Part shown: piece after piece, positions 18,057-27,207 of the stretch
Position numbering within the stretch: position 1 is the first letter of the stretch
Layout of the letters: the number at the start of each line of letters is the position of its first letter
From: Tannerellaceae bacterium
GTDB taxonomy: Bacteria; Bacteroidota; Bacteroidia; Bacteroidales; Tannerellaceae
Assembly (NCBI GenBank): GCA_031257015.1
Contig: JAIRPK010000032.1
Location: 33,019-97,018, forward strand
DNA length: 64,000 nucleotides
Direction of reading: 5' to 3'
Position numbers and translations under genes: made by a program
Notes under the pieces: model-generated
Database searches by the model: none
The model's input: the letters and a program-made list of their open reading frames with translations, nothing else
Told to the model about the DNA's origin: nothing

Positions 18057-19610
18057 TTACTTGACAAAGAACGGTTTCTTATAATGCTTCAAAATCCCCG
18101 TCAGATGATAAAGCTCAACATAGAATATGTATATGCCGGAGCGGAGTTTCAAATTTCCGAGCGACTGCATGTCCCAGATCATGAAACCCGATGTTCCCAA
18201 AATTTCACTATTCAGTATTTCAGCAACTCTATGCCCTGACAAATCATATATATATGCCCGACAACCATAGCCCGGCTTATCCAAATCATAGTCTATGCGA
18301 TAGCGACCGTCTTCGGCAAGGACAGGAGCGGATATTCCGGCAGGAATATTACCATTCCCTGAATCAGCGCTGAACTGCGAGTTCAAAGAACCGGGAGTCC
18401 CGTAGTCCGGAGATGAAGCCGAAGTCCAGTTCGCGGAGTTCTGCCCCTCCTTCATCGGATTAATCCTTTCAAGCGCGACGCCCTTCCGATTTTTAATCAA
18501 CGGAGAATGCCATGCAGCATTATAGGCCACTTCATCAATGACTTGCCCACCGTTCCGCGTGTCTATCAAAAGCAAAGTCGAGGACACATTATTTAATATA
18601 GGAAGCTTAACCTCATGGAGAACATCAGGATTGAGCAGCGTATAGAAGTCCGCCACCCCCTCGCGCTTGGAAGTTAACACAACATAGCCTTCCCCTTTGA
18701 TAACCGCAGAAGATAAAGCAGATAACGGATAAGCCCCCAATGTCCCACCGGCCTTCCTGATCGCGATCGCCAATCCTCCCAAAGGAATAGGATGACGAGT
18801 GTTATTATACAATTCAATGTATTCGCTCCCTCCATTATGCGGTTCAGGCAGCAACTCATTAAAAACAATATCGCCGGGGTTAATGTCCACATCCTCAATG
18901 TCAGGAACAGTCGGAACTGAAGGATTCACATCAGGCCTGCCGCCCCCTGTCTCTTCAGAATTAGGCGCACCCGGCGTGCCACCCTTCGGGTCAGAACAAA
19001 GACGATGGCCGGCATCGAGCGAACGCTCCCATGAAACACTCTGCTTGGCAGATGGATAGGCAAATCGGTCTATCAGTCGACCGTCAGGGTCTTTGAGAGC
19101 GATCGCCTTACCCGTGTTCGCCAGAGCAACAGGAAACTTCTTCAATCCGACAGCAACAGAAGGCGGAGCAACATAAATCTCCCGATCAGCCTTATAAAGA
19201 ACAGCAAAACCATACGGTTGCAATACATAATTATCCTCAATAAGAATCACTTTTTCGTCATACACAAACGACCAACCTTGCAGCGAAACAGCAAAAGAAC
19301 AATTACTCTTAACCTCTACATATTCAGTCTGCGGAAGAGCCGTCAATCCTTTGGGATTAGCCATAACCTCACTGATATAAACCTCGCCCGACTCGACGGA
19401 ACGCAAAGCATGAATCGTCGGAGAAACACCGGCAGCACCTCCATTATCAGTTGATAAGAGAGAAGCTCCACGTCGAGAAACATCATCAACAAACCCGCAA
19501 GTATAAACTTCAAGATCATCGACCGAAACATAAGAATCAACAGAGTGGGAAAGCTGCGTAGAAGCAGCGACAAAAGCGCATGTTGCGCAGATAAACGTAA
19601 ATAATCTCAT
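18057..19610 (-). CDS. Secreted lamin-tail-domain protein with FlgD-like C-terminus
   Basis: A 517-residue exported protein (signal peptide MRLFTFICATCAFVAAS). An in-frame extension up to 19724 would run past the -7 element at 19691-19698, so 19610 is the start. Two lamin-tail domains are visible: EVYISEVMANPKG...EYVEVKSN (about 110-260), ending CSDPKGGTPGAPNSE, and DIVFNELLPEPHNGGSEYIELYN (about 285-450), ending YGTPGSLNSQ. The C-terminus (AYIYDLSGHRVAEIL, GIYIFYVELYH) has the FlgD-type Ig pattern common at the end of Bacteroidota surface proteins. It may be a secretion domain, but no clear type IX signal motif is seen. Lamin-tail domains are thought to bind surfaces or accompany nucleases. 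The function is unknown. Confidence 0.8.
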   Translation of the reverse strand: MRLFTFICATCAFVAASTQLSHSVDSYVSVDDLEVYTCGFVDDVSRRGASLLSTDNGGAAGVSPTIHALRSVESGEVYISEVMANPKGLTALPQTEYVEVKSNCSFAVSLQGWSFVYDEKVILIEDNYVLQPYGFAVLYKADREIYVAPPSVAVGLKKFPVALANTGKAIALKDPDGRLIDRFAYPSAKQSVSWERSLDAGHRLCSDPKGGTPGAPNSEETGGGRPDVNPSVPTVPDIEDVDINPGDIVFNELLPEPHNGGSEYIELYNNTRHPIPLGGLAIAIRKAGGTLGAYPLSALSSAVIKGEGYVVLTSKREGVADFYTLLNPDVLHEVKLPILNNVSSTLLLIDTRNGGQVIDEVAYNAAWHSPLIKNRKGVALERINPMKEGQNSANWTSASSPDYGTPGSLNSQFSADSGNGNIPAGISAPVLAEDGRYRIDYDLDKPGYGCRAYIYDLSGHRVAEILNSEILGTSGFMIWDMQSLGNLKLRSGIYIFYVELYHLTGILKHYKKPFFVK

Positions 19611-19646
19611 CGTAAAAAGCTCTAAAAAATCTAATACTAATATCTG

Positions 19647-19654
19647 TATATTTG
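19647..19654 (+). promoter_or_regulatory. -7 promoter element of asd
   Basis: TATATTTG, predicting a plus-strand start near 19661, inside the shared inverted repeat. Confidence 0.5.
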
Positions 19655-19658
19655 CAAG

Positions 19659-19686
19659 CCTTTTTAACTCATATTGAGTTAAAAGG
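19659..19686. promoter_or_regulatory. Inverted repeat between divergent promoters (candidate operator)
   Basis: A near-perfect inverted repeat with arms CCTTTTTAACTCA and TGAGTTAAAAGG around a TAT centre. It lies exactly between the plus-strand -7 element of asd (19647-19654) and the minus-strand -7 element of the lamin-tail gene (19691-19698), covering both predicted transcription starts. It could be a repressor site acting on both genes or a 5' hairpin of either transcript. Confidence 0.55.
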
Positions 19687-19690
19687 AGCG

Positions 19691-19698
19691 CAAAGATA
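19691..19698 (-). promoter_or_regulatory. -7 promoter element of the lamin-tail gene
   Basis: TATCTTTG on the minus strand, predicting a start near 19684 and a leader of about 74 nt. Confidence 0.5.
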
Positions 19699-19735
19699 AT
19701 CATATTAATATCAAACCAAATCATTTACAAGAAAG

Positions 19736-20734
19736 ATGAAAGTAGCTATTGTTGGCGTCAGCGGTGCTGTCGGCCAAGAGTTTCTGACCGTTCTGAGCGA
19801 GAGACAATTTCCCGTCGATGAGCTATTCCTTTTCGGCTCATCGCGTAGCGCAGGACAAACATTTGATTTCCGCGGAAAGCAATACATAACAAAAGAGTTG
19901 AAACACAACGACGACTTCAAAGACGTGAACATCGCGTTCGTCTCCGCCGGAGCCGGAACATCAGTTGAATATGCCGAGACAATCACCAAGCACGGCGCCG
20001 TGATGATCGACAACTCAAGCGCCTTCCGCATGGACAAGGATGTTCCGCTTGTCGTTCCCGAAGTCAATGCCGAAGACGCCCTTCACCGTCCGAAAGGCAT
20101 AATAGCCAACCCCAACTGCTCCACCATACAGATGGTAGTAGCCCTGAAACCGATCGAGAAGCTCTCTCACATCCGGCGCATACACGTAGCTACCTATCAG
20201 GCAGCCAGCGGAGCCGGCGCGAAAGCCATGGCCGAACTCATTGAGCAAAGCAGGGAAGCCCTGGACGGAAAGACACCCACCGTCGACAAGTTTGCCTACC
20301 AGCTGGCCTTCAATCTCATTCCCCAAATAGACGTCTTCACAGAGAATGACTATACGAAGGAGGAAATGAAGATGCACCACGAGACGCGCAAGATTATGCA
20401 CTCCGACGTCGAAGTCAGCGCAACCTGCGTTCGCGTCCCGGTCATTCGCTCGCATAGCGAGGCGACATGGATTGAAACCGAGCGGCCAATCAGCGTCGAA
20501 GAAGCCCGCCAGGCCTTCTCTTCTGCAGAGGGCCTCGTCCTCATGGACAATCCATCGACGAAAGAGTACCCCATGCCACTCTTCCTCGCCGGTAAAGACC
20601 CCGTCTATGTCGGTCGCATACGCAAGGACATAGCCAATCCGAACGGTTTGACGTTCTGGACAGTTAGCGACCAGATCAAAAAGGGCGCAGCGCTTAACGC
20701 CGTTCAGATAGCCGAATATCTTGTCAACAAATAG
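19736..20734 (+). CDS. asd: Aspartate-semialdehyde dehydrogenase
   Basis: Cytoplasmic NADPH-dependent enzyme that reduces aspartyl phosphate to aspartate semialdehyde, the branch point to lysine/diaminopimelate, threonine and methionine. The 332-residue protein shows the nucleotide-binding GVSGAVGQ (residues 7-14), the catalytic Cys128 in NPNCST, the QAASGAG segment, and the substrate-binding HHETRKIM and [10 protein letters not shown] motifs. All key residues are present. It is monocistronic: a TATATTTG -7 element lies upstream and a strong terminator (20751-20789) follows. The divergent lamin-tail gene shares an inverted repeat in the promoter region. Confidence 0.97.
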   Translation: MKVAIVGVSGAVGQEFLTVLSERQFPVDELFLFGSSRSAGQTFDFRGKQYITKELKHNDDFKDVNIAFVSAGAGTSVEYAETITKHGAVMIDNSSAFRMDKDVPLVVPEVNAEDALHRPKGIIANPNCSTIQMVVALKPIEKLSHIRRIHVATYQAASGAGAKAMAELIEQSREALDGKTPTVDKFAYQLAFNLIPQIDVFTENDYTKEEMKMHHETRKIMHSDVEVSATCVRVPVIRSHSEATWIETERPISVEEARQAFSSAEGLVLMDNPSTKEYPMPLFLAGKDPVYVGRIRKDIANPNGLTFWTVSDQIKKGAALNAVQIAEYLVNK

Positions 20735-20750
20735 TTTCATGATTATATAT

Positions 20751-20789
20751 AAGCCGGCTGTGCTCGCCTGACGACGCAGCCGGCTTTTT
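20751..20789 (+). terminator. Intrinsic terminator of asd
   Basis: Perfect 10-bp stem AAGCCGGCTG (20751-20760) with CAGCCGGCTT (20777-20786), followed by a run of T. Confidence 0.88.
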
Positions 20790-20845
20790 CAATCAATCGC
20801 CGGGCTGCACATTTACTCCCGTCTCCATAAATCCAACTTAGTTTC

Positions 20846-21916
20846 ATGAATACTCTTATAGCAAACCTCCGTCTCCACAGCCAACAATTAGTATTACCCC
20901 AGTACCACACCGCCAAAGACATCGCCGAATGGATGGGCGCCATGCAAGCTCAAGATTGCAATATGGCAAAATGGGCGGTGGGGATTCGCCTTCGCAACTG
21001 TCATCTCAAAGACGTGGAAAGCGCCTTGGACAAGGGCGCCATTCTCCGCACTCACGTTCTGCGCCCCACGTGGCACTTCGTTTCCTCCGAAAACATCCGC
21101 TGGATGCTCGCGCTCTCCGCCAAACATATCATCACCGCCATTCGGAGCCGGGATCGCGAGCTTGGCATCACCGAGGATGTTTACAGCAAGACCAACGACA
21201 TTATCATCAAATCCCTCGAAGGCGGTCGCAACCTCACACGCGAAGCCTTGAGCGAAATCATCGAGCGCCACGGCCTGGTGGTGAACTACGCCCGAATCAG
21301 CCACTTCCTCATGAGAGCCGAAGCGGAAGGCATTATTTGCAGCGGCATCATGCAAGACAATTCGCATACTTACGCCCTGCTGGACGAGCGCGTTCCAGCT
21401 CGCCAGGCACTCAGCAAGGAAGAAGCCCTCGCTACGCTGGCCACGACATACTTCAGCAGCCACGGCCCCGCCACTTTCGCCGACTACGTGTGGTGGTCCG
21501 GCCTGTCCATCAGCGATGCCCGCAAAGGATTGGAGGATAGCAGGCATAAGCTTTACGAGCTGAAATCCAACGGTAACACGTATTGGATGTCCGAACAGTT
21601 CGCCCGGAACGTCTCCGTCGAGCAAGCCGTCATGCACCTCCTTCCGGCCTACGACGAGTACATCATCAGCTACAAAGACCGCAGTCCGGTATTATCCTCT
21701 GCGATGCACGCCAAGGTCATCGCCAGCAACGGCGTATTCCGCCCCGTCATCATTGTCAACGGCATAACCGGCGGGATATGGAAGCGCTCTGCATCGAGCG
21801 AGAAAACGGTCAGCATAGACTTCTTCGACTATTTCGCCGACATTACCCAGGGACGAATGCTCCACGATGCAATCGACGCTTACAAAGTTTTCATCGAGCG
21901 CAAGACGCCGAGCTAG
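20846..21916 (+). CDS. AlkZ/YcaQ-like winged-helix DNA glycosylase (HTH_42)
   Basis: A 356-residue protein of the HTH_42 (winged-helix DNA-binding) family that includes the interstrand-crosslink glycosylases AlkZ and YcaQ. The catalytic QxQ motif of active members is present as Gln34-Ala35-Gln36 in GAMQAQDCNMAKWAVGIR. Further family features are LRPTWHFVSSENIRWML, GPATFADYVWWSGLS and LPAYDEYIISYKDRS, and the C-terminal FFDYFADITQGRM. It likely excises alkylated bases or unhooks crosslinks. It stands alone between a terminator upstream and a hairpin downstream. No biosynthetic cluster for a genotoxin is nearby, so a housekeeping repair role like that of YcaQ is the more likely reading. Confidence 0.8.
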   Translation: MNTLIANLRLHSQQLVLPQYHTAKDIAEWMGAMQAQDCNMAKWAVGIRLRNCHLKDVESALDKGAILRTHVLRPTWHFVSSENIRWMLALSAKHIITAIRSRDRELGITEDVYSKTNDIIIKSLEGGRNLTREALSEIIERHGLVVNYARISHFLMRAEAEGIICSGIMQDNSHTYALLDERVPARQALSKEEALATLATTYFSSHGPATFADYVWWSGLSISDARKGLEDSRHKLYELKSNGNTYWMSEQFARNVSVEQAVMHLLPAYDEYIISYKDRSPVLSSAMHAKVIASNGVFRPVIIVNGITGGIWKRSASSEKTVSIDFFDYFADITQGRMLHDAIDAYKVFIERKTPS

Positions 21917-21977
21917 ATCATAAACAAGACCGGGAATCCGCCGAAAGCCCCATCCTCCGGCCATTCCCCAAAATCAA

Positions 21978-22017
21978 GAGCCGGGAATCAGGATTCATCA
22001 TCCTGAGTTCCCGGCTC
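21978..22017. terminator. Bidirectional terminator between convergent genes
   Basis: A 17-bp stem, GAGCCGGGAA-TCAGGAT with ATCCTGAGTTCCCGGCTC, interrupted by one bulge. It lies between the convergent glycosylase and DUF6261 genes. T-rich sequence follows on the plus side. Confidence 0.75.
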
Positions 22018-22050
22018 TCCTTCCTTTTACGCTATTTCTTTTCCACTGAA

Positions 22051-22875
22051 TTATCCTATTCCCGTTCCGGGAGGCCCCTCGCCTCCATCGACGCCCCCAT
22101 CACCTCCGTCCGGGTCGCCGCCGCCGGGTCTGTTCCCCGAAGCGGTTATGCCGGCATGTCGATGATAGATGATGGCGTACTGGTCGGTTATAGCATTGAA
22201 TTTGAAGGCGATCTTTTTAATCTTATCCTTCGTATCGGCATCAACGTGAAGATTGTCCAAAGCCGATATAGCCTCGGCCAAAACATAGATCGCGTCGTTC
22301 GCCCCCTTTCTCAACTCGCCGGTAGCTCCGGCCACTCGATTCTTCTCCATCTCATTAAGACGTTCAACGTAGATCGTTTGAAAATCATTGTTGCTCGTCC
22401 TGAGAGCATCCATGAGCGAAGTAAGAGCAAGCGTAGCAACAGCGGCGGCGAACTTGGTCGAAGCTGCGGCAGAAAGGAAATGTGTAACCAGAGCCGTGTT
22501 CGACTCATAGTCCCTGTCCTGCGCTCCCCTGTAAATATCGGCAAGGAACTTCAGCTGTTCTGCAGCCGCCTTTTCCTGGTCGTTGAGCGGAGCGAATATT
22601 GCCTGCTCGATAATAGAAATAATACGCTTCATCATCGCATCCCTCGCATTGTCGAGCTGCACGATGATCGGCGTCTGCATATACCTGCGGGCACGCTTGA
22701 AGACGTCGAGAAAAGCCGTGACGGCCTTGTCGTATAGCGTCCAATCGTCCTGCAAGAGAGTGACTGCCGCCACGAGCGTTTGCAATTCCTTGTGCATTGT
22801 CTCGTGAAACTGCGCAGTCAGCGGAATGACGGCTCTGTTTAGCCATCCTTTAAAACTCCTTATCAGTTTATTCAT
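22051..22875 (-). CDS. DUF6261-like helical protein
   Basis: A 274-residue, almost wholly alpha-helical protein without signal peptide or membrane segment. The pattern (repeated 50-60-residue helical hairpins such as DKAVTAFLDVFKRARRYMQTPIIVQLDNARDAM and ANDAIYVLAEAISALDNLHV) resembles the DUF6261 proteins found in several copies in Porphyromonas/Tannerella-type genomes. The last 25 residues are a Gly/Asp/Pro-rich tail (GGGDPDGGDGGVDGGEGPPG), probably disordered. Function is unknown. It is transcribed away from array A4 and converges on the DNA glycosylase gene. The family call is from general pattern only. Confidence 0.6.
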   Translation of the reverse strand: MNKLIRSFKGWLNRAVIPLTAQFHETMHKELQTLVAAVTLLQDDWTLYDKAVTAFLDVFKRARRYMQTPIIVQLDNARDAMMKRIISIIEQAIFAPLNDQEKAAAEQLKFLADIYRGAQDRDYESNTALVTHFLSAAASTKFAAAVATLALTSLMDALRTSNNDFQTIYVERLNEMEKNRVAGATGELRKGANDAIYVLAEAISALDNLHVDADTKDKIKKIAFKFNAITDQYAIIYHRHAGITASGNRPGGGDPDGGDGGVDGGEGPPGTGIG

Positions 22876-22923
22876 GTCAATGAACCTTTAATAGTAAAAC
22901 AATCAAATTTTGTCAATGAAAAA

Positions 22924-23245
22924 GGACAAAGCCCTCCTTCGGTTTCCGAAGAAGCCGTTGATCTCGGACAAAACCGTCCTTCAACTTCGGAAATAGCTGA
23001 TGATCCCGGACAAAACCATTTTCCGACTTCAGAAATAGATTTTGATCTCGAACAAAACCATTCTGCAACTTCGGAGGAAGACTTTGATCTCGGACAAAAC
23101 CATTTTCCAGCTTCGGAAATAGATTTTGTTCTCGAACAAAACCATTCTGCAACTTCGGAAGAAGACTTTGATCTCGGACAAAACCATTTTGCAACTTCAG
23201 AAGAAGATTTTGATCTCGGACAAAACCATTTTCCGAAACCCAACG
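22924..23245. repeat. Palindromic tandem array A4 (42-bp period)
   Basis: Eight 42-bp units in the divergent gap between the DUF6261 gene and the paralogous secreted genes. The ACAAAACC core recurs at 22968, 23010, 23052, 23094, 23136, 23178 and 23220, after a decayed first unit. Each unit contains CAAAA-CCA-TTTTG and CTTCGGAAG. A sub-alternation (GAAATAGATTTTG units against GAAGACTTTGATC units) suggests amplification of an 84-bp dimer. A 160-codon frame on the minus strand spans it but has no recognisable domain. Confidence 0.9.
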
Positions 23246-23516
23246 AGGACTTTGTCGTAAACTTTGAAGCTCCGCACGATTCCATCGAAGTTATCGTGCT
23301 TCGACATAATTGATAATTGGGAAAAGAAATATAATACGTTCCAAGGAATTTCATTTATAGCGATTAAATTCAACAAAAACATCTTTGTCTATTAACAAAG
23401 GTAATTAAGAAAAAGCTTCATGCAATCCGACATAAAAACAAAGCCAATCCGGACGAACATAATGCTGCCGAACATAAGCCTCTTTGATTCCAAATTATAA
23501 TACATGTTGGCCGACA

Positions 23517-23548
23517 TTTGCAATTCACGAAATAAATACATATATTTG
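23517..23548 (+). promoter_or_regulatory. Promoter of the tandem secreted-paralogue operon
   Basis: TTTG (23517-23520), 20 bp, then TATATTTG (23541-23548): an ideal Bacteroidota promoter. The predicted start near 23555 leaves a leader of about 225 nt before the signal-peptide start at 23780. Confidence 0.75.
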
Positions 23549-23779
23549 TCATAGCGAACTTCTTAAAATCAGATTTTTTCGAGGCTTGCGATACAGGCAA
23601 AGCAAAGTTTACTTTAGAAAATGAGTGCTTTGCCGAATGACCAAAACAAAGGAAAAAGCAATTTTAGAAGTTCGGCACAGCCCTTTGATGCCGACGCAAG
23701 AACGGACTTCCTCGCGCCCCGCCGCAAAGGCATACCGAAAAGCAAAACCAAATCATTGAAGTCCATCAAACAAGATAAA

Positions 23780-24910
23780 ATGCAAACGACATATACAAAG
23801 TTTCATGCAGCGACATACCTGCTAATCCTTTTCATCGCCGCAGCGCCCGCCAGGATGTTCTCCCAAACGACGATAGGCAGCGATGCACAGCCCGCCAAAG
23901 CCGCCATCCTCGAATTGAAAACGCAGTCAGCCGCCAATCCCCCCGGCGCAACTGACAAATTGAACGTAACAACAAGCAAGGGCGGCCTCGTACTCCCGCG
24001 AGTAAAATTGACAAGCCTCACGACGATGGAACCGTTCATTCCGGCGACAGATCCCGAATGGGTGAACAATACAGCAAGCCGCGTGAAGGAATTGCACGCC
24101 GGCCTGATGGTCTATAACCTCACAACGGGCGATTTGCTCAAGCCCGGCATTTACATCTGGAACGGCTCTCGATGGATGCCGGCTCATGCAGACGTCCCCG
24201 GCGCCGCCAACGGCCTGACGCTCTCCGGCGATACCTTCACCCTTGGCGGAAAATTGACGGCAGCGACAAACATCAACCTCAACGGACAAACGCTCAACTT
24301 CACGGGCAACGATTCGATACACATCGCCGCCCCGCTGCGCATCGCCGGCAAGTGGAACTACATGCCCTCCGCCGCAAAGGAAGGCATGTTCCTCATCTCC
24401 GACGACGATGGAAACGCCACATGGGAAGGAGAAGAGGATTTGCCCCCCACCCCATCGGCCATATTCAATCCGAACGGCGTCACGTTCGACATTTCCACCA
24501 TGACGGGCGAAAACAGCTGGATCAACACCAATACCTGGATAGAAATACCCCCCGGTCGATGGTTCGTTGCCGTCACCATGCACACCAGCATAACCAAGGC
24601 CAACCCCAACATCAACGATTGGTACTGGGTTCGCAGCACATTCCTCAAAGACGGCTCCAGCGCCGAAGAAAGCAAAGCATACTACGAAGGCAAAAGCCAT
24701 CTCATTTCCGGTCGGATATACAATGGCGACAGCGTGATAAGCGGCTACGTCATAATTAAAAACCCGACTCAGAGCAACCTCAAGTTCAACTACTACGCAG
24801 GCTGGACAGAGGTTCACGCAGTAAACGCCAATTCAACGGCGACGTTAAACAAGTTCGGCTCGCCCACCTGGAAAGAGAGCGCCATCATTGCGTTCGCACT
24901 AAGCGAGTAA
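23780..24910 (+). CDS. Secreted protein, first of three tandem paralogues
   Basis: A 376-residue exported protein of unknown function, with signal peptide MQTTYTKFHAATYLLILF... ending MFSQ. The frame is open back to 23621, but the 53 extra residues precede the signal peptide and are polar, so 23780 is preferred. It shares with the next two genes an N-terminal motif, TTIGSDAQPAKAAILELKT followed by GGLVLPRVKL, IPATDPEW and KELHAGLMVYNL. The C-terminal module includes WIEIPPGRWFVAV, VISGYVIIKNPT and ESAIIAFALSE. The N-terminal pattern (an indexed GLLLPRV stretch after a signal peptide) is common in Bacteroidota surface or fibre-like proteins. The gene is the first of an operon driven from 23517. 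Confidence 0.75.
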   Translation: MQTTYTKFHAATYLLILFIAAAPARMFSQTTIGSDAQPAKAAILELKTQSAANPPGATDKLNVTTSKGGLVLPRVKLTSLTTMEPFIPATDPEWVNNTASRVKELHAGLMVYNLTTGDLLKPGIYIWNGSRWMPAHADVPGAANGLTLSGDTFTLGGKLTAATNINLNGQTLNFTGNDSIHIAAPLRIAGKWNYMPSAAKEGMFLISDDDGNATWEGEEDLPPTPSAIFNPNGVTFDISTMTGENSWINTNTWIEIPPGRWFVAVTMHTSITKANPNINDWYWVRSTFLKDGSSAEESKAYYEGKSHLISGRIYNGDSVISGYVIIKNPTQSNLKFNYYAGWTEVHAVNANSTATLNKFGSPTWKESAIIAFALSE

Positions 24911-24937
24911 AACATCTAACAACAGAAGAAAAAGTTT

Positions 24938-26050
24938 ATGAACAGTATATATATAATGAGTAAGCCATTATCGGCAGCGCTCCTCATCCTCTTCCTCCAC
25001 GCAAGCCGGACAGACGCGCAAACGACCATCGGCCTGAACTCCGAACCGGCCAGAGCCGCGCTGCTCGACATAAAGACCCTCGAACCGTCAACGCCCTCGA
25101 CAGTGACGGACGACAGCAATATCACCTCCGAGCGCGGCGGCCTGCTCCTCCCCCGCGTCATGCTGGACGAGGCAACGACGCTCTCTCCGCTCATCCCCAT
25201 CACCGATCCCGACTGGATAAACCATTCGACGACGCGCATCAAGGAACTCCATACCGGCCTGACAGTCTATAACCTCGCCGGAAAGGCCAGTCTGAAACCC
25301 GGCATATGCACATGGGACGGCACCCTGTGGCGCTCAACAGGCCCGAACTCCATATCAGCCGGCGAAGGCCTCAGCCTGTCGTCGGAGAGCATCCGGCTTG
25401 GCGGCAAGCTCACCCGCCCGCTATTCATTGATATGGAGACATTCCCCCTTAACATCCTCGGCTCCGGAATGACCACCCTGTCCGCCAGCGTTCATCTCTC
25501 CGCTCCGCTGCAATACACAAACGGCCATCCCGCGAAGGGCAAGCTGCTCATGTCCGACGCCGCAGGCAACGCCGTATGGAAAGAAAACATCACCAGTCCA
25601 CCGATGACCCCTACCGGCGTCATGTCCTCCAAAGGCGCAAGCGGCAAGATCAGCACCTATAAGAATAAATGGATTAATACTAACGCCTATATCCAAATCC
25701 CCCCCGGCAGATGGATGATAATGGTGACAATGCTCATCCCCGTAAAGGGAGGCAACTCCAACGATCGCATCTGGTTGGAAAGCAGCTTCGTCAAGGAGGA
25801 TAAAACAAGTATCGATCCGTCCGACTTTGTTGGTTCAAGCAGCTCTATTTCCGGCGTGCTGTCCAATGGCTATAACATTCTGACCGGCTACGTAGTTATG
25901 GACAACAAATCCAAAGGCACGAAGAAATTCTACTACTGCGCCGGCCAGTGCAAAATGCTAAACGGGAGCACCGGGAACATTGAGTTCGATAAAATAGGGG
26001 CTACCGCCTGGGGCGAGAACTCCATTGTAGCCTTCGCGCTTGTAGAATAA
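24938..26050 (+). CDS. Secreted protein, second of three tandem paralogues
   Basis: A 370-residue paralogue of the preceding gene, 27 bp downstream of it. Signal peptide about residues 1-27 (ending TDAQ); a second in-frame ATG six codons on is also possible. Shared blocks in order: TTIGLNSEPARAALLDIKT, RGGLLLPRVMLDEATTLSPL, KELHTGLTVYNL, a KPGICTWDGTLWR segment, SAGEGLSLSSESIRLGGKL, WINTNAYIQIPPGRWMIMV, NILTGYVVMDN and GENSIVAFALVE. The central stretch is the most divergent, as expected for a variable exposed region. No sorting domain is recognised. Role unknown, perhaps a surface adhesin or an appendage component. Confidence 0.72.
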   Translation: MNSIYIMSKPLSAALLILFLHASRTDAQTTIGLNSEPARAALLDIKTLEPSTPSTVTDDSNITSERGGLLLPRVMLDEATTLSPLIPITDPDWINHSTTRIKELHTGLTVYNLAGKASLKPGICTWDGTLWRSTGPNSISAGEGLSLSSESIRLGGKLTRPLFIDMETFPLNILGSGMTTLSASVHLSAPLQYTNGHPAKGKLLMSDAAGNAVWKENITSPPMTPTGVMSSKGASGKISTYKNKWINTNAYIQIPPGRWMIMVTMLIPVKGGNSNDRIWLESSFVKEDKTSIDPSDFVGSSSSISGVLSNGYNILTGYVVMDNKSKGTKKFYYCAGQCKMLNGSTGNIEFDKIGATAWGENSIVAFALVE

Positions 26051-26068
26051 TTTAAAAGCAATACGAAG

Positions 26069-27190
26069 ATGAAGAAAACGATAAATCGAATAAAGCTCGG
26101 CATAACCTGTGCAGGCAGCATAATCATAACCGCCCTCTCCCCCATGTCCACGTCAGCCCAAGTGACCATCGGCATGGACGCTCCGCCCGTCAAGGCAGCC
26201 CTCCTCGACCTCAAGACTCAGGAGGCAATAACGCCGTCCTCCGCCAATGATAATACCAACGTCACATCCAACAAAGGAGGACTTCTCCTCCCCCGCGTTA
26301 AATTAAAAGACAAGCATACGCTGGAGCCGTTCATTCCTGTCAGCGATCCGGACTGGACAAACTCATCCGCAACAAAGATTAAGGAAGTCCATGCAGGCCT
26401 TACGGTCTATAACCTGACATCCAACGTCGACTTCGTTCCCGGCATGTACACGTGGGACGGTCAAAAATGGACTCCGCAAGACACATATCACCCATACGGC
26501 GACAACGGTCTGACCCGCCTGAACGACACAGTCCGGCTCGGCGGCAATCTGACAGGCGCAACGACCGTCGATATGTCCGACCAACCATTCAACATCAGCG
26601 GCACAGGGACATTTAACATTGCCTCATCCCTCAACATGCTGCATGGATTCAAATATACCTACGGCCAGCCGGGCAAAGGCAAAGTCCTCATATCCGATGA
26701 TTCCGGCAACGCCACCTGGCAGAACAACAATGCCCTTCCGACCACGCCCTCTGTCGTCTTCGACAGCCAGGGGGCAAGCTTTAACCCCGACGACATAACC
26801 GGCGAACAATGGGCAAATACGAAAGTCGCCCTTATTGTTCCCCCCGGAAAATGGTTCGTAATGGTATCCATCCTCGCAAAGCTGGAGAACGGTGAGGTTG
26901 GCAAAGACGCCTTTTGGTTCAGGACATCTTTCATCAAGGAGAATGAAAACAAGGTTAACAACAAGTATTTCATCGGCGACAACAACCTGATCTCCGCCCG
27001 CATTTATCCCGGCCTGAACATAATCAGTGGCTATGTACTGATGAAAAACGAAAGCAGCTCGCCGGTGAAGTTCTATTACAAGGCCGGTCGCATCGAACGC
27101 ATCGGGCAGAAGGCCAATAAATGCAACATATCCAAGCTCGGAAGCACGTTATGGGGCGAGAACTCCATCGTCGCCTTCGCTCTGTACTGA
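26069..27190 (+). CDS. Secreted protein, third of three tandem paralogues
   Basis: A 373-residue paralogue, 18 bp after the second. Signal peptide about residues 1-30 (ending STSAQ). It keeps the same block order: VTIGMDAPPVKAALLDLKT, NKGGLLLPRVKLKDKHTLEP, KEVHAGLTVYNL, MYTWDGQKW, NGLTRLNDTVRLGGNLTGAT, VALIVPPGKWFVMV, NIISGYVLMKN and WGENSIVAFALY. The three proteins are alike in length and domain order, consistent with tandem duplication followed by divergence. A stem-loop at 27208-27253 ends the operon. No function can be assigned from sequence. Confidence 0.72.
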   Translation: MKKTINRIKLGITCAGSIIITALSPMSTSAQVTIGMDAPPVKAALLDLKTQEAITPSSANDNTNVTSNKGGLLLPRVKLKDKHTLEPFIPVSDPDWTNSSATKIKEVHAGLTVYNLTSNVDFVPGMYTWDGQKWTPQDTYHPYGDNGLTRLNDTVRLGGNLTGATTVDMSDQPFNISGTGTFNIASSLNMLHGFKYTYGQPGKGKVLISDDSGNATWQNNNALPTTPSVVFDSQGASFNPDDITGEQWANTKVALIVPPGKWFVMVSILAKLENGEVGKDAFWFRTSFIKENENKVNNKYFIGDNNLISARIYPGLNIISGYVLMKNESSSPVKFYYKAGRIERIGQKANKCNISKLGSTLWGENSIVAFALY

Positions 27191-27207
27191 TTGAGATAAA
27201 CATAAAC

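Noticed and set aside
22872..23354. A 160-codon minus-strand frame across A4
   Set aside because: Only repeat-derived peptides, no recognisable domain, and no promoter placed for it.
23621..23779. N-terminal 53-residue extension of the first secreted paralogue
   Set aside because: It would place polar residues before a normal signal peptide. The ATG at 23780 is preferred, although the frame remains open.
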